A DNA stretch of 64,000 nucleotides from Frankia sp. RB7 (GCA_030403585.1 JAUEPE010000028.1:1-64000); one strand, 5' to 3'; counted from the stretch's first letter, positions 27,901 to 37,013 are shown. Made by a program: numbers and translations. Notes: generated by a model from the sequence alone, not told the origin.

Positions 27901-28821
27901 GTGACGATCATCGACCAGGGTAACGGAGCGAGCCCGGCTGCAGCCGATCTGATCAAGGACACTACCACCCAGACCTTCGTGAAGGACGTCATCGAGGAAT
28001 CGAAGCGCCAGCCGGTGCTGATCGACTTCTGGGCGGAGTGGTGCGGCCCCTGCAAGCAGCTCACCCCCGTGCTGGAGAAGGCGGTGAAGGCCGCCAAGGG
28101 CAAGGTCAAGCTGGTCAAGATGAACATCGACCAACATCCGGCGATCCCGGGCCAGATGGGCATCCAGTCGATCCCGGCCGTGATCGCCTTCGTCAACGGC
28201 CAGCCGGCCGACGGCTTCATGGGCGCGGTGCCGGAGAGCCAGATCAATGCCTTCATCGAAAAGGTGACCAAGGGCGTGACGGCGCCGGGCGAGCCGAATG
28301 TCGCCGAGATCCTGCAGGAGGCCGAGGCCGTTTTCGCCGAGGGCGACGCAGCAGCGGCCGCGCAGATCTACGCCGAAGTGCTCCAGTACGATTCGACCAA
28401 CATCGCAGCGCTTGCCGGCCTCGCCAAATGCTACGTCAGCTCAGGTGCGATGGAGCAGGCCAAGCAGACACTGGCCATGGTTCCGGAATCCAAGCGCAAC
28501 GACGCGGCCGTGAAGGCGGTGCAGACCGCGATCGATCTCGCTGAACAGGCAGAACAGCTTGGGCCCGTCGCTGAACTGGAACAGAAAGTCGCCGCAAACC
28601 CGCTCGATCATCAGGCGCGCTTCGATCTTGCCACCGCGCTGAACGCGCAGGGCAACCGGGCCGCCGCCACCGAGCAGCTGCTCGCGATCATCAAGCGCGA
28701 CCGCAAATGGAACGAGGATGGCGCCCGCAAGCAGCTGGTGCAGTTCTTCGAGGCCTGGGGCGGCACGGATGATGCAACCGTCGAGGGACGCAAGCGCTTG
28801 TCGATCATCCTGTTTTCTTAG
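27901..28821 (+). CDS. cnoX: CnoX/YbbN-like thioredoxin with TPR domain
   Basis: A 306-residue cytoplasmic protein. The N-terminal thioredoxin domain has an intact redox site WCGPC (Cys48 and Cys51) and the cis-Pro segment SIPAV. The C-terminal half, from about residue 130, is built of tetratricopeptide-like helices (NVAEILQEAEAVFAEGDAAAA and following repeats). CnoX is a chaperedoxin that protects proteins under oxidative stress and hands them to GroEL or DnaK. The GTG at 27901 follows GAGGGGA. It is followed by the LON-domain gene, a common pairing in Rhizobiales. Confidence 0.9.
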   Translation: MTIIDQGNGASPAAADLIKDTTTQTFVKDVIEESKRQPVLIDFWAEWCGPCKQLTPVLEKAVKAAKGKVKLVKMNIDQHPAIPGQMGIQSIPAVIAFVNGQPADGFMGAVPESQINAFIEKVTKGVTAPGEPNVAEILQEAEAVFAEGDAAAAAQIYAEVLQYDSTNIAALAGLAKCYVSSGAMEQAKQTLAMVPESKRNDAAVKAVQTAIDLAEQAEQLGPVAELEQKVAANPLDHQARFDLATALNAQGNRAAATEQLLAIIKRDRKWNEDGARKQLVQFFEAWGGTDDATVEGRKRLSIILFS

Positions 28822-28921
28822 GGCGTCTCCTCGAACACGATCTTTTCGGGAAACCGTTGCGGGTTTTTCCGTATCTCGTTCTAGCAGGGGCTGATCACGT
28901 CAACCTGGGACCGCGCATCAG

Positions 28922-29599
28922 ATGCCGATCAACATCGAATATCGCGGGCCCACCGACCTTCCGGAGATCCTTCCGGTGTTTCCGCTGCCGGGCGCGCTGC
29001 TGCTGCCGCGTGGCCAGATGCCGCTCAACATTTTCGAGCCGCGCTATCTCGCGATGGTCGACGACTGCTTGCGCGACGGTCATCGCCTGATTGGCATGAT
29101 CCAGCCGGACGCGGCGCACTCGCCCAAAAACTCCGACAGGCCTTCGCTGTTCCGAGTCGGTTGCGCCGGTCGCATCACCCAGCTCGCCGAATCCGGTGAC
29201 GGCCGTTACATCCTCGAGCTCACCGGGGTTGCGCGCTTCCGGGTGGTCGAGGAGCTCGAAGTTCTGACCGCCTACCGGCAATGCAAGGCGGACTTCTTCG
29301 CCTTCGTCGACGACTTCACCGCGCGCAAGGGCGAGGACGAGGTCGATCGCGAAGCGCTGCTGACGGTGCTGGCGGATTTCCTGAAGGCCAACAATCTCAA
29401 GGTCGACTGGGAAGGCGTCGAGAGCGCGCCCAACGAGGCGCTGGTCAATGCGCTGGCGATGATGTCGCCCTACGGCCCGGCCGAGAAACAGGCGATGCTG
29501 GAAGCGCTGGATTTGAAGACCCGCGCCGAGATCCTGATCGCGGTCACCGAGATGGACCTCGCCAAGAAGCGCACCAGCGGCGATCCGCCGTTGCAGTGA
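28922..29599 (+). CDS. LON peptidase substrate-binding (N-terminal) domain protein
   Basis: A 225-residue protein consisting only of the Lon N-terminal PUA-like domain, with no ATPase or protease part. The conserved start LPVFPLPGALLLPRGQMPLNIFEPRYLAMV and GCAGRITQL and ELTGVARFRV segments are typical. Its role is unknown; by family it would bind unfolded or specific proteins. It starts at ATG 28922, 100 bp after cnoX in the same direction, and probably belongs to the same operon. Confidence 0.92.
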   Translation: MPINIEYRGPTDLPEILPVFPLPGALLLPRGQMPLNIFEPRYLAMVDDCLRDGHRLIGMIQPDAAHSPKNSDRPSLFRVGCAGRITQLAESGDGRYILELTGVARFRVVEELEVLTAYRQCKADFFAFVDDFTARKGEDEVDREALLTVLADFLKANNLKVDWEGVESAPNEALVNALAMMSPYGPAEKQAMLEALDLKTRAEILIAVTEMDLAKKRTSGDPPLQ

Positions 29600-29626
29600 T
29601 TGCGTGACTGAGCTTCCCCGAAAACG

Positions 29627-29754
29627 GTGCGCTCCCTCCCTCGCTTGCGGGGGAGGGTTGGGAGAGGGCGCTTCCTCCAGCGAGAACCCCCAAGAGGAGA
29701 AAGCCCTCACCCGCGCCTTCGGCGCGACCTCTCCCGCAAGCAAGCGGGAGAGGT
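29627..29754. repeat. Dispersed palindromic repeat, family C copy 1
   Basis: CTCCCTCCCTCGCTTGCGGGGGAGGG on the left is mirrored by CCTCTCCCGC..GCAAGCGGGAGAGG on the right, with an inner CGCGCC-TTC-GGCGCG hairpin. The same core recurs at 43213-43248. It lies between the convergent LON-domain and cytochrome b561 genes. Confidence 0.75.
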
Positions 29755-29787
29755 TGACCGAGCACGCGGCTCTTTCACTTCAACTCA

Positions 29788-30366
29788 CTAATGACGGCGG
29801 ATGCGCTTGCGGCCAGTGATCATGGCGCGGATCAAATTTTCGCGCTGAAGCAGGCCCATCAGCAATACGCCGACGAGGTGCAGCACGACCAGGATGATGA
29901 CGGCGTCCGATGCGTAAGCATGGGTGTCCTCGATCCACCAGACGCCGAAGAAGGTGACGGTCACCGACAGCGCGCCCGTGATCGCCGAGACGGCGAGAGC
30001 CACGAGCAGCGCGACCAGCATCAGGGTGCCGGCCGGATTGAGCCCGATGTAGCGGCCAGTGATGCCGCGGCGCAGATTCCAGAGATAGGAGGGCGCGGCA
30101 CGAAGCCTGACGCCGATCATGCGAAAGCGCGCATAGCGGCTGCCCCAGAATCCCCAGACCAGCCGGAAGACCAAAAGGGCGATGACCGTATAGCCGACGA
30201 TGCGGTGAAGGCTGTCGTAGACGGTGGGCGTGAACCACGCGGCCAGGACGCTGGCCGCGAGGGCCCAGTGCCATAGCCGTAGCGGAAGGTCCCAGACCGC
30301 GACCGTTCGATCTGCGGGGGTCCGATCGGACACCCCGCGCGCCTCTCGTGCCGCTTTATCGATCAA
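29788..30366 (-). CDS. Cytochrome b561 / di-heme b-type cytochrome
   Basis: A 192-residue membrane protein with four to five helices. Heme-ligand histidines are placed in RLWHWALAASVL, YDSLHRIVGYTVIALL, EDTHAYASDAV and VLHLVGVLLMGLL, as in Ni-hydrogenase-type and b561 cytochromes. It transfers electrons across or within the inner membrane. The small secreted PepSY-like gene just upstream is its usual partner in this class. The physiological donor is unknown. Confidence 0.9.
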   Translation of the reverse strand: MIDKAAREARGVSDRTPADRTVAVWDLPLRLWHWALAASVLAAWFTPTVYDSLHRIVGYTVIALLVFRLVWGFWGSRYARFRMIGVRLRAAPSYLWNLRRGITGRYIGLNPAGTLMLVALLVALAVSAITGALSVTVTFFGVWWIEDTHAYASDAVIILVVLHLVGVLLMGLLQRENLIRAMITGRKRIRRH

Positions 30367-30407
30367 GCCGGGACCACCCTTGGCGCATTAGAGCCTTGCT
30401 TAAACCC

Positions 30408-30686
30408 CTACTTGGCGATCGTGTGCTTCAGGCTGAGATCTTCCGGGCTGTAGAACAGCTCGTAGATCTTGCCTTCCTTGACGCCGTAGACCTCATAGCA
30501 CGAGCCTTCGATCTTGGAGCGCCGCACCTCGTAGCCGGCCGCCTTGGCCTTGGCTTCGGCATCGCCAGCCGGCTTCCACGACGCCTTGTCGAGCTTGGTG
30601 CAGTTCTTGAAACCGTCGGCCATCGCCGTCGACCCCATGCCGATCCCGGCCGTCAGTACAATGGCAAGAACACGAATGACTCTCAC
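30408..30686 (-). CDS. PepSY-like small periplasmic protein
   Basis: A 92-residue protein with a signal peptide cut after STAMA. The mature part, AKAAGYEVRRSKIEGSCYEVYGVKEGKIYELFYSPEDL, matches the PepSY fold as found next to cytochrome b561 genes. It precedes the cytochrome gene by 41 bp on the same strand and should form an operon with it. A role in docking or assembly of the cytochrome is suggested by context only. Confidence 0.85.
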   Translation of the reverse strand: MRVIRVLAIVLTAGIGMGSTAMADGFKNCTKLDKASWKPAGDAEAKAKAAGYEVRRSKIEGSCYEVYGVKEGKIYELFYSPEDLSLKHTIAK

Positions 30687-30887
30687 GAATGTCTCCTCCC
30701 CTGTCGTGTGCGCGAAGCGCGCCCGAAGGAAGCAAAGGAGGAGGTGAAGTCAACTCGGCGCGGGGCTAGGAGGGCCTTAGAGATATTCTAACGGGAGCCA
30801 AAAGATCAGCGCTCTCCGCGCACAGCGCTTGTTTGGCAACTCGCTGCGGCCTTAAGCCTCACGGCTCGGATGCGTCCGTGAACTTCG

Positions 30888-31691
30888 CTAGGCCACGTAG
30901 CGCGCGTCGGCATACTGCCGTTGCAGCCAGTCTGCCCAGGCGAGGCGACCACGCACGCCCTGACTGACGACAAAGCCCATGCCACGCGCTTTGGTCCCGG
31001 ACATGGGTATCGGCAGGATTTTTCCTCGCGCATCCCTATACTGGCCGGCCAGCGCGGCGACGCTGAGGTCCTGGGGACCGCCAATCTCCGCGCGCTTGCC
31101 GCGTGTCCCGTCGAAGGCGCATGCCACCACGTGATCGGCAACATCGATCGTATCGACGGGATTGAATGATGTCGTCGGCATCGGCCACACTGGAAGCCAG
31201 GCGAGGCCCGCAAGCATCTTGTCGAGCAGATAATAGAACGGCGTCGCGCGAACGACGGACCAGGACAGCGCGGAAGCGCGAACTAGCCGCTCGCCGGCGA
31301 GCTTGACCCGTGCATAGGGCAACGTGGCCTCGTCGAGCCCGACGATCGACACATGCAGGAAGTGCCGCACCGACTGCTCCTGGCAGAGCGACAGCAACCG
31401 CTCCGTTCCTTCGACATCCACGGCGGAGGGCGATTTGAAGAAATCGACGGGCCGAACGCCACCCCGTCGCGCGATCGGCGAATACGTCGCCGCATTGATG
31501 ACCGTGTCTACGTCGCGCAACGCGTCCCGCAAGCCAGCGCCGGTCGCGAGATCGCCAATGGCCCATTCGACGTCCGATTGGGTGCCTCGCGCCCGCGCAA
31601 ACAACCGGACACGATGACCGTCGCGAACGAGGCGGTCGACGATATCCCGGCCGAGATGACCTGTGCCTCCGGTGACGAGCGTGAGCGCCAT
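30888..31691 (-). CDS. NAD(P)-binding SDR-like protein (NmrA/atypical SDR)
   Basis: A 267-residue protein starting MALTLVTGGTGHLGRDIVDRLVRDG, a NAD(P)H-binding motif of atypical short-chain dehydrogenases. The classical YxxxK catalytic pair is replaced by LPYARVKLAGERL, which retains Tyr and Lys four residues apart, so catalysis cannot be excluded. It lies 3 bp after the enoyl-CoA hydratase gene and is surely co-transcribed with it. Substrate unknown. Confidence 0.82.
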   Translation of the reverse strand: MALTLVTGGTGHLGRDIVDRLVRDGHRVRLFARARGTQSDVEWAIGDLATGAGLRDALRDVDTVINAATYSPIARRGGVRPVDFFKSPSAVDVEGTERLLSLCQEQSVRHFLHVSIVGLDEATLPYARVKLAGERLVRASALSWSVVRATPFYYLLDKMLAGLAWLPVWPMPTTSFNPVDTIDVADHVVACAFDGTRGKRAEIGGPQDLSVAALAGQYRDARGKILPIPMSGTKARGMGFVVSQGVRGRLAWADWLQRQYADARYVA

Positions 31692-31694
31692 GCT

Positions 31695-32492
31695 TTAGCT
31701 CCATTGCGGTGTGCGGTTCTCGAGATTGCTGCTGACGGCCTCGACGTGATTAGGGGTGCCAAGCAACGCAGCCTGTTCGGCGGTCTCTGCGGCAAGACCG
31801 CTGGCGATGTCCGAGGTCGCAGCGAGATTGAGGAGCCGCTTGGCGGCGCGCACGGCGTCCGGGCTGCGACTTGCGATCTCATGCGCGACGGTCAATGCGG
31901 CGGCCAGCGGATCGTCGGCGATCCCTGTCGCGAAACCATAGGCCAGTGCTTCGTCGGCCGAAAACACCCGACCGGTATAGGTCAGCTCGCGCACGACATC
32001 TTCGCGCGCGAGATGCCGCATCAATTGCGTGCCGGCCATGTCGGGCACCAATCCCCATTTGGCCTCGATGACAGCAAGCTTTGTTTCCGGCGCGAGATAG
32101 CGAAGGTCCGCGCCGAGCGCGAGCTGGAAGCCACCGCCGAAGGCGACGCCATGGACCGCGGCAATCACCGGCACCGGCAACTCGCGCCAGAGCCAGACGA
32201 GATGCTGTGCGTAGTTTGCGATGCCGTGGCTTCGCTGTGTCAGGTCGACTGACGGGATCAGTGAATCGCCTCTGGTGGTAGCCGTGAGCCGGTCCAGGTC
32301 AAGGCCCGCGCAGAACGCCCGCCCTTCGCCGGAGAGAATGACTGCGCGGACGTCCTTGCGTGCGCCGAGCTGCGTTCCGGCCGCGATGAGCGCCTCGAAC
32401 ATCGCAGGGTCGAGAGCATTCATCTTGTCCGGACGATTGAGCCGGACATGGGCTACGCCATCCTCGATGGTCAGCCGAACACGATCATCCAT
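31695..32492 (-). CDS. Enoyl-CoA hydratase/isomerase (crotonase) family protein
   Basis: A 265-residue crotonase. VRLNRPDKMNALDPAMFEAL and SGEGRAFCAGLDL form the CoA-binding and oxyanion-hole part, AAVHGVAFGGGFQLALGADLRY the second conserved block, and AVIEAKWGLVPDMAGTQLM the region of the catalytic acids, where Glu and Asp are both present. Substrate unknown. The ATG at 32492 is preceded by GTGGAG; longer in-frame starts upstream lack support. The sequence CTATGTCATGGA occurs twice around the start, 19 bp apart. Confidence 0.9.
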   Translation of the reverse strand: MDDRVRLTIEDGVAHVRLNRPDKMNALDPAMFEALIAAGTQLGARKDVRAVILSGEGRAFCAGLDLDRLTATTRGDSLIPSVDLTQRSHGIANYAQHLVWLWRELPVPVIAAVHGVAFGGGFQLALGADLRYLAPETKLAVIEAKWGLVPDMAGTQLMRHLAREDVVRELTYTGRVFSADEALAYGFATGIADDPLAAALTVAHEIASRSPDAVRAAKRLLNLAATSDIASGLAAETAEQAALLGTPNHVEAVSSNLENRTPQWS

Positions 32493-32550
32493 GACATAGC
32501 TCCACTTCCATGACATAGGTCCACGCGAATGCGTGGCTGTCGTTCCGGCA

Positions 32551-32901
32551 TCAGTATCCGGCGACAACCATCGCCACGACCACACTCAGTGCCATCCAGC
32601 CGAAATGCCGCCCGCGCGTCGCCCATGCGTTGGCGCAGGCGGAGAAGCCGAACACGCAGACCATGGTGATGACGATCCAGCGACGCGCCAGCGCGGAGTC
32701 CATCCAGGGCGTCGCGATCAGGAGTACGCCGCAGCCGATCCATGCCACGGTCGAGGCCTGCCAGACCAGGCGGATCAGGGTGCGGAGCCGCGGTGGCTCG
32801 ATCGTGGCGCGGGGAAAGACCTTGGTCTCGCCGAGGATGCCATGGATGATGGCCACCACGATGGCGAGAATTCCGGCGCACTGGAGCAAGAGATCACGCA
32901 T
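32551..32901 (-). CDS. Small four-helix membrane protein
   Basis: A 116-residue protein with four hydrophobic segments (about residues 5-23, 43-63, 73-89 and 98-115). A conserved HGILGETKVF lies after the first helix. I do not recognise a functional family. It is divergent from a TetR-type regulator with two palindromic operator candidates between them, so it is probably repressed by that regulator, together perhaps with the enoyl-CoA hydratase and SDR genes downstream on the same strand. Confidence 0.75.
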   Translation of the reverse strand: MRDLLLQCAGILAIVVAIIHGILGETKVFPRATIEPPRLRTLIRLVWQASTVAWIGCGVLLIATPWMDSALARRWIVITMVCVFGFSACANAWATRGRHFGWMALSVVVAMVVAGY

Positions 32902-32911
32902 CGAGGCCTCC

Positions 32912-32972
32912 GTACATCTGTGTATGGTGAGATAGGCGCTGGCCAGCCGCCTGTCAATACACTAGTGTATGG
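32912..32972. promoter_or_regulatory. Two palindromic operators between a membrane-protein gene and tetR-type gene
   Basis: ATACACTAGTGTAT (32957-32970) is a perfect 14-bp palindrome. GTACATCTGTGTATGG (32912-32927) matches it at 12 of 16 positions. The centres are 45 bp apart, in the 90-bp divergent gap. They are the natural binding sites of the neighbouring TetR-family protein. Confidence 0.78.
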
Positions 32973-32991
32973 TCGGATTTCGGAACCCGAC

Positions 32992-33522
32992 ATGACCGAA
33001 CAGCTCTCCGCCGACGACTGGATCAGCCAGGGCCTCAAGGCGCTCACCAAGAGCGGCTTCACCGCGCTGAAGGCCGATCCATTGGCAAAGGCCATGGGCG
33101 TCTCCCGCGGCAGTTTTTACTGGCATTTTGCCGATCTCGGCGCGTTCCACGCGGCCGTGCTGAAACGCTGGCGCGAGATCGCGGCCGAAGAGATCATCGC
33201 CGGTGTCGAGGCCGACAGCGACGAGCCGCTGACGGCGCTGCTGCGCAGGACCTTTGGCGCCCGGCTCGACCTGGAGCGCGCGGTGCGCAACTGGGCGGCG
33301 TTCGATCCGGCGGCCCAAGCGGCTGTCCGCGCCATCGACCGCCGCAGGCTCGACTATATCGAGGCCCTGCTGCAACGACGCGGATTCTCGGCGGCCATCG
33401 CGCAGGCGCGCGCGCAGATCCTGTACTGGACGTTTCTGGGCTATGCGTTCTCGGCTCCCCAGCTGCCGGGTGCGCGGCTACAGGGCCTGCTCGACGAGAT
33501 CCAGAAGATGGTGTCGGCATAG
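32992..33522 (+). CDS. TetR/AcrR family transcriptional regulator
   Basis: A 176-residue regulator. The N-terminal helix-turn-helix reads ISQGLKALTKSGFTALKADPLAKAMGVSRGSFYWHFADLGAFHAAVL, the standard TetR DNA-binding domain. The C-terminal helical domain would bind a small ligand. It is short for the family but complete. The ATG at 32992 lies 20 bp after a perfect palindromic operator, so it probably represses itself and the divergent genes. Trm112 follows at 58 bp. Confidence 0.92.
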   Translation: MTEQLSADDWISQGLKALTKSGFTALKADPLAKAMGVSRGSFYWHFADLGAFHAAVLKRWREIAAEEIIAGVEADSDEPLTALLRRTFGARLDLERAVRNWAAFDPAAQAAVRAIDRRRLDYIEALLQRRGFSAAIAQARAQILYWTFLGYAFSAPQLPGARLQGLLDEIQKMVSA

Positions 33523-33580
33523 CCCGCGATGGGCGTGCGCATTTTTATATGCTACACGCAGCCGATTGCCGGAGATCACG

Positions 33581-33778
33581 ATGAACGCGCCCACCGAACG
33601 CCCCGAAGCCAGCATCGATCCAAAACTGCTGGAGATCCTGGTCTGCCCGCTGACCAAGGGCCCGCTGGAATTCGATTCCGCCAAGCAGGAGCTGATCTCG
33701 CGCAGCGCCAAGCTCGCTTATCCGATCCGCGACGGCATCCCGATCATGCTGCCGGAAGAGGCGCGCAAGATCGACTGA
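33581..33778 (+). CDS. Trm112 family protein
   Basis: A 65-residue Trm112-like protein with the signature LLEILVCPLTKGPLEF, KLAYPIRDGIPIMLPEEAR. Bacterial Trm112 proteins partner with methyltransferases as activators; the partner here is not visible. The ATG at 33581 is preceded by GGAG. In relatives this gene follows the LON-domain gene closely, so the 4 kb between them here may be a later insertion of local genes. Confidence 0.92.
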   Translation: MNAPTERPEASIDPKLLEILVCPLTKGPLEFDSAKQELISRSAKLAYPIRDGIPIMLPEEARKID

Positions 33779-33784
33779 GGATTG

Positions 33785-33843
33785 CGAATAGGGAATGGCG
33801 AGTAGCGAATGGATCCGATCGCCATTCGCCACTCACCATTCGC
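33785..33843. repeat. Imperfect inverted repeat between Trm112 and UbiH-family genes
   Basis: GAATGGCGAGTAGCGAATGG is mirrored by CCATTCGCCACTCACCATTC around GATCCGATCG. It lies between convergent genes and could act in transcript ending. No T-run is present. Confidence 0.6.
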
Positions 33844-33845
33844 CC

Positions 33846-35063
33846 TCACAGCGCCTCGCCCTTCAACAGCTTCGGTATTTCACCCGTCAAACCTGCCGCC
33901 TGGCGAATAAAAAGATTCTTCAGCGGCGGGGTGCGGTCGACGATGCCGAGGCCGATGTCGCGCATGGTGCGCAGCAAGGTCGACTGGTTCGAGAACAGGA
34001 AGTTCAGCGAGTTGGTGGCGACGCCCATTGCCATGGTGTCGAAACGGCGCCAGCGCTGGTAACGCTCGAGCACGTCGGCCCCGCCGAGATCCATGCCGAG
34101 CCGCGCGGCATCGACCACGACCTCGGCCAGTGCGGCGACATCCTTCAGCCCCATGTTGAGGCCTTGTCCGGCGATGGGGTGAATGACGTGGGCGGAATCG
34201 CCGACCAGCGCGAGTCGCTCAGCGACGAAGGAGCGCGCGACGAAATAGGACAGCGGGAACGCACGCGGCTTGTCGAGCGCTTTGACCTCGCCGAGATGCA
34301 GGCCAAAACGCTGCTCGAGCTCGCCATGAAATTCTTCGTCGCTTAAGCCAATGATGCGCGCGGCCTCGCTGCGACGCTCGGTCCACACCAGCGACGATCG
34401 CTTGCCGGTCAGCGGCAGGATCGCAAACGGACCCGCGGGCAGGAAGTGCTCTTCGGCACGGCCTTCGTGATCGCGCTCGTGGCCGACGGTGACGACGATG
34501 CCGGACTGGTCGTATTCCCAGCCATGGGTGGCGATGCCGGCACGCTCGCGCAGCTTCGACTTCGCACCATCGGCCGCGATCAGGAGGCTCGCGGCAATCT
34601 TGCTGCCATCGCCGAGCGTCACGTCCACGCCATCGGCACTCGCGTCGTAGGACGCAACAATGGTGGCGCGGAGATCGATGCCTGCGGCTTCGGCGCGAAC
34701 GACCAGCGCATCGATCAGGCGGCGGTTCTCGACCATATGCGCAAAGGGCTCGCCGGGCGCGACGTCGCCGGCGAAATTCAGGAATGCCGGACGCGTGGCG
34801 TCCTCCAGCTTGGAATCGGTGACGGCCATGTCGAGGATCGGCTGGGCCTCAGCCTTGACGTCGTCCCAGGCGCCGAGCGCCTCGAAAAGGCGGCGGCAGG
34901 CCGCGACGATGGCGGTCGCGCGGGGATCGCGGCTCGGCCGCGTGGCGAGCGCGGGGTCGGCGACGATGACGGGAATCTCGGGTCCGAGCCCCTGGCGCAG
35001 CGCCAGTGCGAGCGCCAGACCCGCAAATGCGCCACCGCCAATGACTATGCTATTCTGTGACAT
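33846..35063 (-). CDS. UbiH/UbiF/Coq6 family FAD-dependent hydroxylase (ubiquinone biosynthesis)
   Basis: A 405-residue flavoprotein monooxygenase. SIVIGGGAFAGLALALALRQ is the FAD-binding start, DPRATAIVAACRRLFEALGAW the conserved second segment, LLIAADGAKSKLRERAGI the DG motif, and LVGDSAHVIHPIAGQGLNMGLKD the GD motif with the UbiH-type HP(I/M)AGQG. It should hydroxylate the ubiquinone ring. The ATG at 35063 is chosen over longer starts that lack a ribosome binding site. It is divergent from tesB. Confidence 0.93.
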   Translation of the reverse strand: MSQNSIVIGGGAFAGLALALALRQGLGPEIPVIVADPALATRPSRDPRATAIVAACRRLFEALGAWDDVKAEAQPILDMAVTDSKLEDATRPAFLNFAGDVAPGEPFAHMVENRRLIDALVVRAEAAGIDLRATIVASYDASADGVDVTLGDGSKIAASLLIAADGAKSKLRERAGIATHGWEYDQSGIVVTVGHERDHEGRAEEHFLPAGPFAILPLTGKRSSLVWTERRSEAARIIGLSDEEFHGELEQRFGLHLGEVKALDKPRAFPLSYFVARSFVAERLALVGDSAHVIHPIAGQGLNMGLKDVAALAEVVVDAARLGMDLGGADVLERYQRWRRFDTMAMGVATNSLNFLFSNQSTLLRTMRDIGLGIVDRTPPLKNLFIRQAAGLTGEIPKLLKGEAL

Positions 35064-35212
35064 ACCAAATTCCCGGCCAACTCTTGGTCTTGCTAGCAGA
35101 CTTGAGGTGGGCGAAACAGTGCGGTGAAACAAGGGCGGAACGGTCTCATTTCGCCATTTCGGGGCGCGCGCGAGCGCGAACCCGGAATGACGAGGCATTT
35201 GAAAGCACCACC

Positions 35213-36076
35213 ATGTCTAAAGGCCTGATCGATCTCATCTCGATCCTCGACCTCGAGCAACTCGAGGTGAATTTGTTCCGCGGCAACAGCCCGAAGACGA
35301 GCTGGCAGCGGGTTTTCGGCGGACAGGTGATCGGACAGGCGATGGTCGCGGCCTGCCGTACCGTCGAGGGCCGACTGCCGCATTCGCTGCACTGCTATTT
35401 CATCCTGCCGGGCGATCCGCAGATCCCGATCATCTACCAGGTCGAGCGCCTGCGCGACGGCAAGAGCTATTCGACCCGCCGCGTCACCGCGATCCAGCAT
35501 GGCAACGCGATCTTCTCGATCATGGTGTCGTTCCACGCCGAGGAGGAGACCGCGTTCGACCACCAGGAGAAGATGCCCGACGTGCCGCCGCCGGAAAAGC
35601 TGACGGCGGAAGAGGTGGCGAAGCAGCCGATGTTCCGCGAAATGCCGGACTTCATCCGCCGCTATTACGAGTCCGATCGCCCGATCGAGCTGCGCCCGGT
35701 CGAGCTCGGCCGTTATTTCGGTGAGAAGATCGAGGACGGCCGCATCCATGTCTGGATCAAGACGGCGGCCACGCTGCCCGACGATCCGGCGCTGCATATG
35801 TGCGCGCTCGCCTATGCGTCGGACTTCTCGCTGCTCGACGCGATCATGGCGCGCTATGGCCGCACCCTTTTCGACAAGCGCATGATGCCGGCGAGCCTCG
35901 ACCACGCGATGTGGTTTCACCGGCCGTTCCGCGCCGACGAATGGCTGCTCTACGCGCAGGATTCGCCGAGCGCGCAAGGCGGCCGCGGCTTGACCCGCGG
36001 CTCGATCTTCAAGCCCGACGGCACGCTGGTCGCCTCGGTGGCACAGGAAGGTTCCGTGCGCGAGCGGAGGAGCTGA
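35213..36076 (+). CDS. tesB: Acyl-CoA thioesterase II
   Basis: A 287-residue double hot-dog thioesterase. The first half has SWQRVFGGQVIGQAMVAA and LHCYFILPGDPQIPI, the second ASLDHAMWFHRPFRADEWLLY with the catalytic Asp, then GGRGLTRGSIF with the Thr and VASVAQEGSVR with the Gln of the family triad. It hydrolyses medium- and long-chain acyl-CoA. The start at 35213 matches the normal N terminus. Confidence 0.95.
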   Translation: MSKGLIDLISILDLEQLEVNLFRGNSPKTSWQRVFGGQVIGQAMVAACRTVEGRLPHSLHCYFILPGDPQIPIIYQVERLRDGKSYSTRRVTAIQHGNAIFSIMVSFHAEEETAFDHQEKMPDVPPPEKLTAEEVAKQPMFREMPDFIRRYYESDRPIELRPVELGRYFGEKIEDGRIHVWIKTAATLPDDPALHMCALAYASDFSLLDAIMARYGRTLFDKRMMPASLDHAMWFHRPFRADEWLLYAQDSPSAQGGRGLTRGSIFKPDGTLVASVAQEGSVRERRS

Positions 36077-36122
36077 TGATCTCAAGCGCGAGTTCATCGC
36101 GCTCGAGAGGTTCGGATCGTGC

Positions 36123-37013
36123 TTACACCGAACCGCGCGGCGCGAGCTCGGTCTGCGATGCGAACCAGTTCGTGATCCAGCGGTAGACCCACGGGATCGG
36201 GATGATGAAGCCGCACAGGATCGCGGCCACGATCCCTCGCCAGAGAATCCCTAATCCGCTGCCCCTGAAGATGATCTCCCGCCGCGTGCCCTGGATGTTG
36301 CGATACATCCAGCGCAGCTGCGCTGCGGCGACCCAGGCCCATCCGATGATGGTGATGAGGGAGACCGCGAGCAGCAGGTTCCAGCCGATATAGCCCAGCA
36401 CCGAACCGGTGAAGCTGAGGCCGAGCGGCTGCCCGTTGGAGGCGATGTTCCCAATCATCCATTTCAGCAGCATCCAGTAGAGAACGATCTGGACGATGTA
36501 GAGCGCGGTGCTCAGGATCTGGATGCCGGTGTAGCCGACGACAATCGCCAGAACGATGAAGCCGAAGAACCACGGCACCAGCGCCATCGCATTGCCGGTG
36601 AAGGAAAGGTTCGGCCGCCCCGGGACCCTCACGCAGGACACGATCCATTGCGTGTACCAGACGAACAGCCATGGCGCCGGAATGATGAAGCACGAGCCGA
36701 TCACCATCACCAGCGTGCGCCAGGTGAAGTCGAGGATGCCGAAATCGACCGACAGCGATCCGCCGGCAGCACTGCCGGCACCGGTATAACTTCCGCCGCC
36801 CATCATCGGCGGCCCGCCGGCGGGAACGATCGGCGGCGCGCCGCCGCCCGACACCAGACCGGGAATTTCAGCGGCCTTCTGCCAGCCGGCCATGCCCTCG
36901 GACCACACCAGCGTATCCGGACGCACGACGCCTTGGGCGATCAGGTCACGGAATTGCCCCTCCGGATAGGGTCCCTGCTGCTTGCCCTCGGATGCGTAGA
37001 ACCAACTCGCCAT
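36123..37013 (-). CDS. GYF_2 domain membrane protein
   Basis: A 296-residue protein. Residues 1-50 form a GYF_2 (DUF4339) domain, MASWFYASEGKQQGPYPEGQ and PDTLVWSEGMAGWQ. A Gly/Pro linker (about 54-80) is followed by five to seven membrane helices with charged and aromatic turns such as WYTQWIVSCVRVPGRPNLSF. The membrane part resembles DUF898/YjgN-like proteins. The GYF domain probably reads proline-rich peptides; the biological role is unknown. Confidence 0.85.
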   Translation of the reverse strand: MASWFYASEGKQQGPYPEGQFRDLIAQGVVRPDTLVWSEGMAGWQKAAEIPGLVSGGGAPPIVPAGGPPMMGGGSYTGAGSAAGGSLSVDFGILDFTWRTLVMVIGSCFIIPAPWLFVWYTQWIVSCVRVPGRPNLSFTGNAMALVPWFFGFIVLAIVVGYTGIQILSTALYIVQIVLYWMLLKWMIGNIASNGQPLGLSFTGSVLGYIGWNLLLAVSLITIIGWAWVAAAQLRWMYRNIQGTRREIIFRGSGLGILWRGIVAAILCGFIIPIPWVYRWITNWFASQTELAPRGSV

